A stretch of DNA of 64,000 nt, from assembly GCF_001274725.1 (NCBI RefSeq), contig NZ_LGUF01000007.1, positions 3,971,039 to 4,035,038 on the forward strand. Direction: 5' to 3'. The translations under genes were made by a program, and so were the position numbers. The notes below the pieces were generated by a model. The model saw only the letters and a program-made list of their open reading frames with translations. It searched no databases and was not told where the DNA came from. Shown here one piece after another: positions 52,974-62,023 of this stretch. Origin of the DNA: Sporosarcina globispora. Lineage in GTDB: Bacteria > Bacillota > Bacilli > Bacillales > Cytobacillaceae. Position 1 is the stretch's first letter; every line of letters begins with the position of its first letter.

Positions 52974-53480
52974 TTGAAAGTGCTTGAAACAGATCGATTA
53001 AATCTTCGCTGGTTTACACCAGATGATGCAGCATTTATATTCGAACTCTTAAATGAACCTTCCTGGAAACGTTATATTGGCGATAAAGGAGTACGGACAC
53101 TGGAGGATGCTAAGAACTATATTTTAACAGGTCCAATGGATATGTACTCACAGCTGGGCTTTGGCCTTTTTCTGGTTGAACGAAAGGAAGGAAGCACTCC
53201 TATTGGAATGTGCGGATTGATCAAACGAGATTCTTTAGAAAATATTGATATAGGCTTTGCTTTTTTATCCAGATATCAAACTCAGGGTTACGGTTTCGAG
53301 TCAGCCTCTGCTACACTGAAATACGGTCATGAACAGCTGGATCTGAAACGGATCCTGGCCATCACATCCCTAGACAACCATGCCTCCTCCAGGCTCCTTG
53401 AAAAAATCGGCATGAAATATGAAGGAACGATTATTTTGCCTAATGATACTGAAGAGCTTAAGTTGTTTGCATCCGAATAA
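52974..53480 (+). CDS. GNAT N-acetyltransferase (RimJ/RimL-like)
   Basis: 168 residues, GNAT_3: KVLETDRLNLRWFTPDDAAF, GLFLVERKEGSTPIGMCGLI, DIGFAFLSRYQTQGYGFESA (acetyl-CoA loop) and ILAITSLDNHASSRLLEKIG. The substrate is unknown. The GTG at 52953 overlaps the region of the GAGGTG ribosome binding site; TTG 52974 gives the usual M-KVLETDRL start of the family. It is followed by the copy-4 palindrome. Confidence 0.82.
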   Translation: MKVLETDRLNLRWFTPDDAAFIFELLNEPSWKRYIGDKGVRTLEDAKNYILTGPMDMYSQLGFGLFLVERKEGSTPIGMCGLIKRDSLENIDIGFAFLSRYQTQGYGFESASATLKYGHEQLDLKRILAITSLDNHASSRLLEKIGMKYEGTIILPNDTEELKLFASE

Positions 53481-53504
53481 TAAATTTTTTCTATCCTGAA
53501 AAAA

Positions 53505-53553
53505 GTGCCTGTCCCCTCGCTCATTAACGTATAACGTAGCCAGGGTCAGGCAC
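53505..53553. repeat. GTGCCTG-type palindrome, copy 4 (best example)
   Basis: GTGCCTG-TCCCCTCGC ... GCCAGGG-TCAGGCAC (53505-53553) with an inner TTAACGTATAACGTA palindrome. It sits 25 nt after the GNAT stop and may act as terminator for it or for the converging adenosine deaminase. Confidence 0.65.
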
Positions 53554-53600
53554 CTTTCTTGCGCTAGTTGATTTTTCATTTTTATTAGGCAATAAAAATT

Positions 53601-54602
53601 TTATATGTCTAGCAGGTACTTCTTCAGTTTTTCCTTTGTCTTTACATCTGCAAAAGAGGCTTCCACACTATTCTTGTAAATTTGTTTATACTCTTCATCA
53701 CTCATAGCAAATTCATTACAAACTATATCACATTCCTTCGTCATCGTTGTATCTGATACCGTTCTGTTGTCCGTATTAACGGTTACCTTTATTCCATCCC
53801 TATGAAAGTCGTAGATTGGATGCTCACTAAATTTGTTTACTGCTTTCGTTTGGACATTGCTGGTTGGGCACATTTCAAGCACTACCTGTTTTTCCTTCAC
53901 AATGTTATAAGCCTCTTCACAGTTTTTAATAAATACACCATGTCCAATTCTTTCAGCCCCCAACCATTCAACAGCCTCAAGCACATTTTTTCCTATTCCC
54001 GTTTCACCGGCGTGGATCGTCACTCTGAACCCATATTCTCTTGCCAATGCAATCGGTTCAATGAATTTCCCGCAAAAGCCTTCCTCTTCGGAAGCACACA
54101 AATCGATGGCGACAACCCCTTTTCTAAGGAATCTCTTACCCTTTTCGACGACCTCAAAAGCACTTTCCACACTCATCGTTCTCATGCATGACAGAATGAT
54201 ATTTCCATTAATATCAAATTGTTCTTCTGCCTCTTTCATACCCTCAATCACACTTTGAATGATTTCTTCTACGGATAATCCCATCTGTGTATGAAGTAAT
54301 GGGGCAAAACGAACCTCCATGTATTTCACATTTTCCTTTGCTGCATCTTCAAAAAGCTCAAAGGTAATTCTTTTTAAATTTTCCCTTGACTGCATCACTA
54401 AATTAGGGATGGAAAATCTTTTTAAATATTTGTCTAAGGATTCACAATCCAATGGGGCAATTAATTCTTCTTTAATCGCTTCTTTATCAAAGGAAGGCAG
54501 GCTGATGCCTTCTTTCTTCGCGATATCAATGATCGTCTCAGGTCTAACACTCCCATCTAAATGGCAGTGAAGTTCAATTTTAGGCATTATAGAAAAATTC
54601 AT
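53601..54602 (-). CDS. add: adenosine deaminase
   Basis: 333 residues, (beta/alpha)8 amidohydrolase. Metal motif ELHCHLDGSVRPET (HxH, about 12-14), VTIHAGETG (His/Glu), MCPTSNVQTK and the NTDNRTVS motif with the metal-binding Asp. It converts adenosine to inosine in purine salvage. ATG follows GAGGAGG with 7 nt spacing. An adenine riboswitch with a terminator sits directly upstream, so the gene should be switched on when adenine accumulates. Confidence 0.93.
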   Translation of the reverse strand: MNFSIMPKIELHCHLDGSVRPETIIDIAKKEGISLPSFDKEAIKEELIAPLDCESLDKYLKRFSIPNLVMQSRENLKRITFELFEDAAKENVKYMEVRFAPLLHTQMGLSVEEIIQSVIEGMKEAEEQFDINGNIILSCMRTMSVESAFEVVEKGKRFLRKGVVAIDLCASEEEGFCGKFIEPIALAREYGFRVTIHAGETGIGKNVLEAVEWLGAERIGHGVFIKNCEEAYNIVKEKQVVLEMCPTSNVQTKAVNKFSEHPIYDFHRDGIKVTVNTDNRTVSDTTMTKECDIVCNEFAMSDEEYKQIYKNSVEASFADVKTKEKLKKYLLDI

Positions 54603-54621
54603 TGTTGGACCTCCTCGATTT

Positions 54622-54742
54622 TTTATAAAAAAAATTCCTGATTACGAAGAAAATACAATTAAAATGCTTGTATCTTCTTCGTAATCAGGAATTATTGGTT
54701 CCTGGTAGAGACCTCCAAACCATATTATTGGAGTTATACGAA
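54622..54742 (-). promoter_or_regulatory. adenine riboswitch (ON switch) of add
   Basis: Minus strand. P1 TTCGTATAAC, P2 CTCCAATAATATGGTTTGG, junction AGGTCTCTACC and P3 AGGAACC...TTCCTGATTACGAA (54677-54742). The core is that of purine aptamers. The residue before TACGAA is U (GATTACGA), the specificity base for adenine rather than guanine. The 3' part of the aptamer (CCTGATTACGAAGAA) is also the 5' arm of a long terminator with TTCTTCGTAATCAGG (54634-54692), followed by a T-run. Ligand binding should therefore prevent termination, as in pbuE. Confidence 0.94.
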
Positions 54743-55228
54743 TTTGAGTATTTCATTAGGTATTTTAAAAGGATAATTAAATTTATCTTTATTGTCAAGG
54801 AGTTGGATAGATATTTTCAAAGGTTATTTTTTCAACATTCTTTATCGAACTATATTAATCCCGCTTTTTAAGGGATGCCATTCCTTTGCAGTTGTGAGCG
54901 ACCAATGTGCATCGAAACGCAAGGAAATTAGTGTGCCAGGAGTGAAGAAACGGAAATTCACGCATTCCCTTTCTAATTGTACTTATTAAAGAACTTATCT
55001 CGTTTTTGTTAGATTGCGTATTGTATGTGACTCATCTTAAATTCTAATCTTATGTTTTTCTACATCTAACTTCTAAATACTGTAAGGTTTTGGGAAATAA
55101 ACGAAAAAGGTGTTCTTCTATGTGAACAAACGCTGAATATTTTCGGATACAACCAAAAAGAATAATATATATCCTTTTCACATCTAGAATTGGACTATTT
55201 TTCATTTCGATTAAGATTTTTTCAAATC
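54743..55228. other. gene-free stretch upstream of the add riboswitch
   Basis: It holds the add promoter at its left side and, further right, only AT-rich sequence with chance open frames. No family mark or strong repeat is seen. Confidence 0.4.
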
Positions 55229-55360
55229 AGAACCGGCACTTTTCATAGTCTGAATAAAAGTCATCTACAGACGTATTTAGATGAGTATTGCTACTGTTTC
55301 AACCGAAGAGAGTGGCGAAACCAACTCTTTAATCGGCTTTTACAGCTACTCAATAAATAA
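55229..55360 (+). pseudogene. C-terminal remnant of an IS1595/ISXO2-like transposase
   Basis: An open stretch RTGTFHSLNKSHLQTYLDEY then CYCFNRREWRNQLFNRLLQL ends at TAA 55358-55360. The order GT(F/Y)H...HLQ.YLDE(F/Y)C..FNRR is typical for the end of ISXO2-domain transposases. No start, no upstream catalytic part and no inverted repeats are found, so this is a dead fragment. Confidence 0.7.
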
Positions 55361-55465
55361 TTAATTAATTTATTCGATGTATTTAGAAACAGAAAAAAAC
55401 ATGATTATTTTCTAATCTCAAAAAAATACTGTATTATGTTTGAATTAATATCAGGAGGGAAAAAC

Positions 55466-55897
55466 ATGCCTGTTGAAAATTACGGTGTATTAAAAGGTAT
55501 TGTGATTGATGCTAAAGAAGAAAGAGACGATAACACCCCCCATTATCAAATACATATGGTTGGTGAAGAAGACGTGCATTACCGAATCGCTGTTAATGTC
55601 ATGTCAAGCTCGGAAGAGTCTGTACTTCTTTATATAGTGGATGAAGAATATGACGCTTCTGCAATTACTCATCTCCCTACTATGGAGCATGGATATACTT
55701 CAATTGATGAGAGCAACAGGGGCGAAATAGGCTTGGATTATATAAGAGGCGATTTATTTGACCCATCTATAATGAATACCTTGCCTTATGATATAGAAGG
55801 TCCAAACAATGATTTAAATGATTTACTTAGTAAGTATGTGCCAGCTAAAGATGAAACTGGTCCAATTGCATCAGTCAAGTCTAATTCTCCTTTCTAA
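55466..55897 (+). CDS. short DUF2278 (YukJ-like) protein
   Basis: 143 residues. The YukJ pattern is clear: NYGVLKGIVIDAKEE, TPHYQIHMVGEEDVHYRIAV, SSSEESVLLYIVDEEYDASA and LDYIRGDLFDPSIM followed by PNNDLNDLLSKYV. Usual family members are about 210-230 residues and continue with a GERWGPE...PGNGIHDIHMNQG part. That half is absent here, and the gene ends with an unrelated KDETGPIASVKSNSPF tail. It is either a natural short form or a truncated gene. ATG 55466 after AGGAGGG. No partner genes. Confidence 0.7.
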   Translation: MPVENYGVLKGIVIDAKEERDDNTPHYQIHMVGEEDVHYRIAVNVMSSSEESVLLYIVDEEYDASAITHLPTMEHGYTSIDESNRGEIGLDYIRGDLFDPSIMNTLPYDIEGPNNDLNDLLSKYVPAKDETGPIASVKSNSPF

Positions 55898-56664
55898 GTT
55901 TGAAAATTAAATGATTGTTTTTTTACAGTCTTAATATAAACCAATCTCATATTTGCTATGCGTCTTAATTATTAAATACCCTTTTTTGATGCATTGAATT
56001 GCGCTTTCCTTATCATTCTAAAAAATATTTCAAAAAACTAATTATTGTATTTAAAAATTTATTTATAGAAATTTATAAAAATACTGCTTTCAGATTAACT
56101 CGAAGCTTTGAATTAAAATTATTCGATTATTAAAAATATCAAATTTTCAAATCAGAAATTCATTAAATATTCTACTGTTTTCTTTAACCTAATATAAAAA
56201 GGAGCCTGTTTCCTCGTACACTAAAGCTCTAGTGCAGCCGGGAACAGGTTCCTTCACTATTTCTCCCCATTTTTCTTTGAGGGATTTAACTCCGATGCAC
56301 ATATTTATAAGTCGTCCTCCAATTAATCATTATTAATTCCTAAATCTTTGATATAGATAGCCTTTTTTTGTTTCTTAGTTGTTTGAAACATTTCATATGG
56401 GATTTTACTAACATGCTTTTATATTTCTTCACTTTGTATTATTCGACACCATTATGCTAGTGGGACTTGGAGTGACTTCTAAGTTTTTATGCCCTGTAAA
56501 TAAAAATGCGAAGAACTATGCATTTTTTCATTGCAAAATTCTTCATTTTATTTTGCAATACACAAATGATGAATTGCAGAAAATAAAAGTTTTATATTTT
56601 CGATCACTTATCCCAAAGTTATATAATCTCATTCTTCTGAACAAAACCTCTCCATACTGATTGA
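55898..56664. other. long AT-rich intergenic region
   Basis: No gene is supported. It contains palindrome copy 5 at 56201-56252. Near 56456 the words AGTGGGACTTG recur, shared with 59638 at the other side of the SpoIID-like locus. Confidence 0.4.
56201..56252. repeat. GTGCCTG-type palindrome, copy 5 (degenerate)
   Basis: GGAGCCTGTTTCC (56201-56213) pairs with GGAACAGGTTCC (56241-56252), with an inner CACTA/TAGTG stem. It has the same two-tier structure as copy 4. Confidence 0.5.
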
Positions 56665-57912
56665 TTATAAGTAGGTTTTGGATTCATGAATATCTCTATA
56701 TTCAAGTATAGAATAATAAAGATTCGAGATTTTATACCAAGTTCGGAAGTCCACCTCTCCACTTTGCGGTAAGAAAAATACTTTTTGAAAGGCTTCAACT
56801 GCTTCTTTTGTTCGTTTTTGGAAATTACCATCAACTTGTAGCTTAGGTATACTAGGATATTTGTTAGAAATCTGGTGTAAGAAGACTTGAATTTCCCGTA
56901 CATCAGAACCTCTTGAACCTTCTTTTAAAATTGTCGCTGGAGGAGCGGTAGGGCGCCCTTGAAAAATGACACCAGCCGTAGATGTGACTGCCATCGGTCT
57001 ATAACATTCTTCATAAAAATGTTTAATAATATCTAGATGTTTTTTTCCTTGAAGCGCAAGTAGTTGACTTTTATTCTGACCAAATATACAACGTCTTTGA
57101 GGATTAGCACGAAATTCTGCATAAAAAGGCTGCTTTAAATTAGGGTCCGGGTGTTTAATATATTGATTAAATATAGTATCAACCACTTCGATTATTTCTT
57201 TATAGGTTGTTTGACGAGGATCGTATTTTTGATCGAATTGAATTAAACATGTAACATCGAAACCTTCATAGTATTGTGTAAATATTTTATTTAAAGCATA
57301 AGAATTAATACAAAGAATATTAGCAATTAAAGCTTCTTTATTCCAGTTTGAGAAAATTTCCGCACTAGCTACTTTTGTAAGATAATCAGTATATTTAACT
57401 CTATGATTAGGTGCCGATCTATCGTTAGGTGCTCCACAGTGTACAATAATATATTCAGGTATTAAAAGACCTACAGGGGGACCATTAGGACGAGTTTGGC
57501 CGGTTTGAGGTGGTTCAGGAATGTTTAATGGATTTACAGTTTCCTTATTAGGGTCAGGTGTTGTTAAATTGTGTGGAGAAATTGTATATTCTTCTGTAGG
57601 ACGATAAATACCTTGTCTAATGGGAGTCAATTGAATTTCTTGTATACCGGAAGCATTCGGGAAAACCTGTATACCATGAAGGTTCACAGGAGCATAACCT
57701 TCAGCTGTAACACTGGCAGAATATTCAGAGTAAGGATCAATAGCCGGTAATGTAACTGTTTGAGTTTGGCCAGATTCATCCGTTTGAAGAGTTATGCTCT
57801 GATTGTTTCCTGTTATTGTAACTGTCGCTCCCTTAACGGGTCTGGCTTTGTCTCCTTCAAATAAAAATACCATGAGTTTTCCGGTTGATTGTCTTTTATA
57901 AAGGTAATCCAT
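56665..57912 (-). CDS. leaderless Ig-fold / SpoIID-like / PG-binding protein, copy 1
   Basis: About 415 residues. (1) About 8-95: carboxypeptidase-regulatory/Ig-like fold (GKLMVFLFEGDKARPVKGAT, VTITGNNQ). (2) Pro-rich linker. (3) About 155-310: SpoIID-like domain. VKYTDYLTKVASAEIFSNWN has the Glu equivalent to the SpoIID catalytic residue; EALIANILCINSYALNKIFT and GQNKSQLLALQGKKHLDIIK match its AQA..RTYA and SQyGA regions. (4) About 335-405: PG_binding_1 (GSRGSDVREIQVFLHQISNK, VDGNFQKRTKEAVEAFQK). No signal peptide. ATG 57912 is favoured over GTG 57921. Paralogue of 60627-61862. Two Tyr-rich small genes precede it. Confidence 0.6.
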   Translation of the reverse strand: MDYLYKRQSTGKLMVFLFEGDKARPVKGATVTITGNNQSITLQTDESGQTQTVTLPAIDPYSEYSASVTAEGYAPVNLHGIQVFPNASGIQEIQLTPIRQGIYRPTEEYTISPHNLTTPDPNKETVNPLNIPEPPQTGQTRPNGPPVGLLIPEYIIVHCGAPNDRSAPNHRVKYTDYLTKVASAEIFSNWNKEALIANILCINSYALNKIFTQYYEGFDVTCLIQFDQKYDPRQTTYKEIIEVVDTIFNQYIKHPDPNLKQPFYAEFRANPQRRCIFGQNKSQLLALQGKKHLDIIKHFYEECYRPMAVTSTAGVIFQGRPTAPPATILKEGSRGSDVREIQVFLHQISNKYPSIPKLQVDGNFQKRTKEAVEAFQKVFFLPQSGEVDFRTWYKISNLYYSILEYRDIHESKTYL

Positions 57913-57959
57913 ATGTTTCACTTCCTCGGATTAAATATAAATCTTAGGACTTTTAACTT

Positions 57960-58331
57960 TTAAAGCTGATTTGCTGGAATGTTATCAAACTTTTCGTTAC
58001 CTGGAGTTACGATTGAAACTAATTCTTCACCTGTAGAAGTAATTAGAACATTATGAATAAAAACACTCGTATTAGCCGGAAGTGTTTGACCTGTTGGAAG
58101 AATTAGAGGTTTAATTAGAGTAAAGTTTTTTCCGATCAATTCTGCAAATTTAGGATCCCTTGCATAGTAGTAATCAACATTTTGACTATAATAAAAATTA
58201 TTTGGATAACGATTTGGATAGTTGTAAGGGGTTTGATAAACATAATTTAAATTTCCATACAAATTATTATATGGATTTTGATAAACATGTTTTAAGTTTC
58301 CATATAGATGATCGTAAGGGTTTTGATACAC
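57960..58331 (-). CDS. Tyr/Asn-rich small protein 1
   Basis: About 123 residues. The N-terminal half is built of repeats VYQNPYDHLYGNLK, VYQNPYNNLYGNLN and VYQTPYNYPNRYPN. The C-terminal half is shared with the next gene: RDPKFAELIGKNFTLIKPLI, LPTGQTLPANTSVFIHNVLI, TSTGEELVSIV and the end NIPANQL. No signal peptide and no known family; Tyr-rich repeats recall spore-coat and cross-linked surface proteins. GTG 58331 after GAGGAG; the frame is open to 58421. It ends 48 nt before the SpoIID-like gene, so the two may be co-transcribed. Confidence 0.55.
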   Translation of the reverse strand: MYQNPYDHLYGNLKHVYQNPYNNLYGNLNYVYQTPYNYPNRYPNNFYYSQNVDYYYARDPKFAELIGKNFTLIKPLILPTGQTLPANTSVFIHNVLITSTGEELVSIVTPGNEKFDNIPANQL

Positions 58332-58661
58332 GATTATTTCTCCTCTTTTCCTAAATTCAAATTTTTTCAGACTAATCCTTGCTATTGTATGGGTTAATAA
58401 ATATTTTTGTAAATTGTCCATTTACAAATAGATCAATAGTTTCATTTGTACTACTCTTCTTTCTGGAGTTTCATAGGGGCCTTATCGTAAATTCAAGTTC
58501 TATTTCTAATTTCTTAAAGCATTTGCCAACGAATTCTGAACATGAAACTGTCATCATCTCTGTAAATTCCAATTTATCAAAAAAATGTATAAAAGGAGCA
58601 GAATAATGTTAAGTGTGACATAAAAGTATAAATACCCTCCCGCTTAAAAAGTACCCATTTA

Positions 58662-58692
58662 GAAAAAAAACGTCTCTACTTTTGTAGAAACG
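58662..58692 (-). terminator. intrinsic terminator of Tyr-rich gene 2
   Basis: CGTCTCTAC (58671-58679) pairs with GTAGAAACG (58684-58692). On the minus strand eight T follow. The remaining gap 58332-58661 contains no gene. Confidence 0.7.
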
Positions 58693-58707
58693 GACTCGTT
58701 CAATTAA

Positions 58708-59136
58708 TTAAAGTTGATTTGCTGGAATGTCTTTATAGGTATCATTTGATATCGTTCCATCTTTTGGTACCGGAGCTACTATTGTCACTAATTCTTCACC
58801 TGAAGATGTAACGATGACATTATGAATAAAAATTGGAGTATTAGCTGGAACAATATAACCTGTCGGAAGTAGTAAATCTTTTTGGAGTGAATAGTATTCA
58901 CCAATCTTTTCTGAGAATTCAGGATCCCTACTATTTTGATTATCATCATGTTGATATTGATACAGATTAATTGGATATTGACTATGATAGCTATAAGGAT
59001 TTTGATGCATATATAAATATCCATACGGTTTATTGTAAGGATTTTGATGTATATAAGAATATCTAAAAGGATAGTTGTAATAATTTTGGAACATATTTAA
59101 AAATCCATTCGGATAATAGTAACAGCTTATATACAT
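58708..59136 (-). CDS. Tyr/Asn-rich small protein 2
   Basis: 142 residues, paralogue of the preceding gene. Tyr-rich N-terminus (YSYIHQNPYNKPYGYLYMHQ, NPYSYHSQYPINLYQYQH). Conserved C-terminal domain: RDPEFSEKIGEYYSLQKDLL, LPTGYIVPANTPIFIHNVIV, TSSGEELVTIVAP, and the same final IPANQL. Unknown function. ATG after GAGGAG. It has its own terminator and so is a separate unit from gene 1. Confidence 0.55.
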   Translation of the reverse strand: MYISCYYYPNGFLNMFQNYYNYPFRYSYIHQNPYNKPYGYLYMHQNPYSYHSQYPINLYQYQHDDNQNSRDPEFSEKIGEYYSLQKDLLLPTGYIVPANTPIFIHNVIVTSSGEELVTIVAPVPKDGTISNDTYKDIPANQL

Positions 59137-59851
59137 AAAAACTTCTCCTCTTTTCCTATTTTAATATTACATTTATCCATAGAATCATAAAAATTATAAT
59201 GGGATGAGCTTTTAAAATTTTTTTGTTTCCATAAGACCCTGTTTGAAGAAATCGACGTATTATAAGAACTAAATGGTTTATACAGATAGGGGCTAACACT
59301 TGGAAAATATTTTGTTGGAATGCTCCGTTATTTACATTCCCAGTTTACGATTTCTCACCCGCAGCTTCAAAACGCTTTCAAATACTGAAATGTAGGATAT
59401 TAATGGATACGCATTTTCTTTAACTCCGCATGCCCTTCCCACACATTATTATTGGCTAGCTCCATCAATAATTCCTGACCTCAAGGTGACCTAATATTTT
59501 ATTGGTGGTTAATTGTTGTTTGCCTTTGCCTAACCTTGCATTACCGCTTGATATAGTTAGACGTATTTTTAGTAAATTATCCTTATTATTTTTTAGGCTC
59601 AGCCATCATATAGATTAACCATCCCGGTCTTTCTGCTAGTGGGACTTGAGCTGGAAGGATTGATAACTCCCATTTATAAATATTTCTGTTATTATGGATA
59701 GACCAAAAACGGCATCATAACCGCCATCACCTTTGATATTAATACCTGTGAGTATACTTTTTTATTTCCGGCATGTCTCATTGGACATTTAAATAATTAT
59801 GCGGGTGATCAAGGGATAAAATAATTTTTAGAACCAAGAAAGGAGTTAAAA
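59137..59851. other. 715-nt intergenic region
   Basis: No intact gene. On the minus strand near 59640-59740 an open piece reads GINIKGDGGYDAVFGLSIIT then FINGSYQSFQLKSH before a stop. It looks like the tail of a decayed gene I cannot name. The rest is AT-rich. Confidence 0.3.
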
Positions 59852-60394
59852 ATGGCAAATTGGGAATATGGAAAATTGTTCAATAACTCACAAGAGTTTA
59901 TCAGCTGGCTAAACAATGTAAGAATTATCTCTAAAATCACCAAAGTACATGTTCATCACACTTTCAGTCCCTCTCATAAGGACTTTAGTGGTAATAACCA
60001 TCATAAATTACAAGATGGAATGAGAGAATATCATATGAAATTAAAAATGGCTGATATTGCTCAACATATTACCATTTTTCCGGATGGTAAAATGGTAACA
60101 GGACGTAACATAAATAAAGCACCAGGGTCTGCAAAAGGAGGTTATAACGGAAATAATAGTCAGCATCCATTTATGTTTGAGATGGTTGGAAATTTCGATA
60201 GTGGACATGACAACCTAAAGGGCCGACAGCTAAATAGTGCGATAGCGGTTACCCATTATTTTTATGCAAAAGGTGCAGAAATTCTCTTTCATCGCGAATG
60301 CTTATTCAATGGTAAACCACCTAAGTCTTGTCCGGGAACTGGAATAGACAAAAACTGGTTTGTCAATTTGGTTATGAATTCAAGAAATTGCTAA
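59852..60394 (+). CDS. N-acetylmuramoyl-L-alanine amidase, Amidase_2 type
   Basis: 180 residues, single domain. Zinc-site patterns: [14 protein letters not shown] (about 31-44), [37 protein letters not shown] and the late [11 protein letters not shown]. It has no signal peptide or wall-binding domain, like many phage or spore-associated amidases. It cleaves the stem peptide from muramic acid if active. AGGAGT precedes ATG. It lies between the two SpoIID-like genes but on the opposite strand. The gap 60395-60626 is empty. Confidence 0.72.
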   Translation: MANWEYGKLFNNSQEFISWLNNVRIISKITKVHVHHTFSPSHKDFSGNNHHKLQDGMREYHMKLKMADIAQHITIFPDGKMVTGRNINKAPGSAKGGYNGNNSQHPFMFEMVGNFDSGHDNLKGRQLNSAIAVTHYFYAKGAEILFHRECLFNGKPPKSCPGTGIDKNWFVNLVMNSRNC

Positions 60395-60626
60395 GTATAG
60401 AAACTTTAGGGTTACCAAGCATGCAGTATCGAAAGTAAATTATCTTTCTGAAAAAATGTGATTTGTAAACTATACCGTGTGTGTTAAATTTCTTTCTGCA
60501 TCACTAATCAATTTATTGGCAAAAAAGATCTGGCCCAATCGAAACCACTCAAAAATTTACTTTTTTTCAGTAGCATCATAACTTCAAATATCTCCTTTTA
60601 TATACTGAATGGAGAAGATAAAATTA

Positions 60627-61862
60627 TTATCTATATTCTAATATAGAATAGTAAATTGCAGACATTTTATACCAAGTTCTAAAATCGACATTTCCGTCTT
60701 GATGTATGTTGAATATTTGTTGAAAAGTTTTTACTGCTTTTGTTGTTATACTGCCAAATTTTCCATCCGCATTAATTTTAGGTATTTTACTATAATTTTT
60801 CGAAATTTCGTTTAACATAACTTGAATTTTACGTACATCAGAACCTGATGATCCTTCTTTTAAAATTGTTTCTGGAGGGGTACTAGAGCGGCCTTGGAAA
60901 ATCACACCTGCAGCTGATGCGATTTTTAGAGGTCCATAACATAGGTCATAAAAATAGTTAAGAATATCTTGATGGTTATATCCTTGTTTTGCCAGTTCCT
61001 GACTTTTAAATTGGCCAAGTTTACAAGGTTTTTGTCTTGTATAATGGGCACGATATTCTGCTAACAACGGCTGATTTTTCACAGGGTCAGGATGTTTAAT
61101 ATATAGATTAAATATAGTATCTACTATTTCTATAATTTGTTTATAAGTTGTCTGAACATGATTGTATTTAAGATCAAATTGAATTAGACATGTAACATCA
61201 AATCCTGTATATGCTTGGGTGAATATTTTATTTAAGGTATAAGATGTAATACAAAGAATATTAGCTATTAAAGCTTCTCGATGCCAACCAGGGTAAGTTT
61301 CTGCACAAGCTACTTTTGTGATATAATCTGTAAATTTAACTTTATATTTAGGTGCGGGTTCTTGGGGTGCTCCACAGTGTACGATAATATATTCAGGTAT
61401 TAAAATAAGAGGACCCTCAGGACGAGTTTGCGGCAGTGGCAACGGCTGTGGTTGTGGATCTGGAATAGCTATTGGATCTATATCAGGTTTTATAGCTTCT
61501 GGCTGTGTTAACTTATGTGGAGGAACTTTGTGTTCTTCTGTAGATCGAAAATTATCTCTCCGAATAGAAGGAGTCATTTGAATTTCTTGTATACCTGTAA
61601 TATTTGGAACAACTTGAACACCCTCAAATTTCACATCATTATAACCGCTGGCTGAAACATTAACAGTATACTCAAAGTACGGCTCTCCAGCCGGTAAATC
61701 GACTGTATTAGTTTGACCCGATTCATTAGATTGCTGTGTTACGTTTTGATTGTGTCCTGTTATTGTAACTTTAGCTCCCATAATAGGTTTGACCTTGTCT
61801 CCCTCAAAAATAAATACCATTAGTTTACCAGTGGATTGTCTTGTATAATTATGGTTATTCAC
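60627..61862 (-). CDS. leaderless Ig-fold / SpoIID-like / PG-binding protein, copy 2
   Basis: 411 residues, same domain order as 56665-57912: GKLMVFIFEGDKVKPIMGAK (Ig-like), a Pro/Gln linker (IPDPQPQPLPLPQTRPEGP), SpoIID-like VKFTDYITKVACAETYPGWH with the Glu kept, GQFKSQELAKQGYNHQDILN, then the PG_binding_1 repeat GSSGSDVRKIQVMLNEISKN and FGSITTKAVKTFQQIFN. No signal peptide. GTG start, 12 nt after GAGGA. The identical order and strong similarity show a gene duplication. It follows a small Tyr-rich gene, as copy 1 does. Confidence 0.6.
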   Translation of the reverse strand: MNNHNYTRQSTGKLMVFIFEGDKVKPIMGAKVTITGHNQNVTQQSNESGQTNTVDLPAGEPYFEYTVNVSASGYNDVKFEGVQVVPNITGIQEIQMTPSIRRDNFRSTEEHKVPPHKLTQPEAIKPDIDPIAIPDPQPQPLPLPQTRPEGPLILIPEYIIVHCGAPQEPAPKYKVKFTDYITKVACAETYPGWHREALIANILCITSYTLNKIFTQAYTGFDVTCLIQFDLKYNHVQTTYKQIIEIVDTIFNLYIKHPDPVKNQPLLAEYRAHYTRQKPCKLGQFKSQELAKQGYNHQDILNYFYDLCYGPLKIASAAGVIFQGRSSTPPETILKEGSSGSDVRKIQVMLNEISKNYSKIPKINADGKFGSITTKAVKTFQQIFNIHQDGNVDFRTWYKMSAIYYSILEYR

Positions 61863-62023
61863 TAGTTTTTCACATCCTCAGATTAGATGTTTATTTTAGG
61901 ATTATTAACTATTTAAAGTTTATTAGCTTTTTTTGATATCCTAAGAATTTTGATTGATAAAAACATAACTCTTTTCTGATTTATAATTTGCCTATATATC
62001 TTATTTTCTTTTACTCTTGCCTC

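Noticed and set aside
54792..54989. 65-codon plus-strand frame between add and the transposase remnant
   Set aside because: No ribosome binding site or family pattern; it lies in AT-rich sequence.
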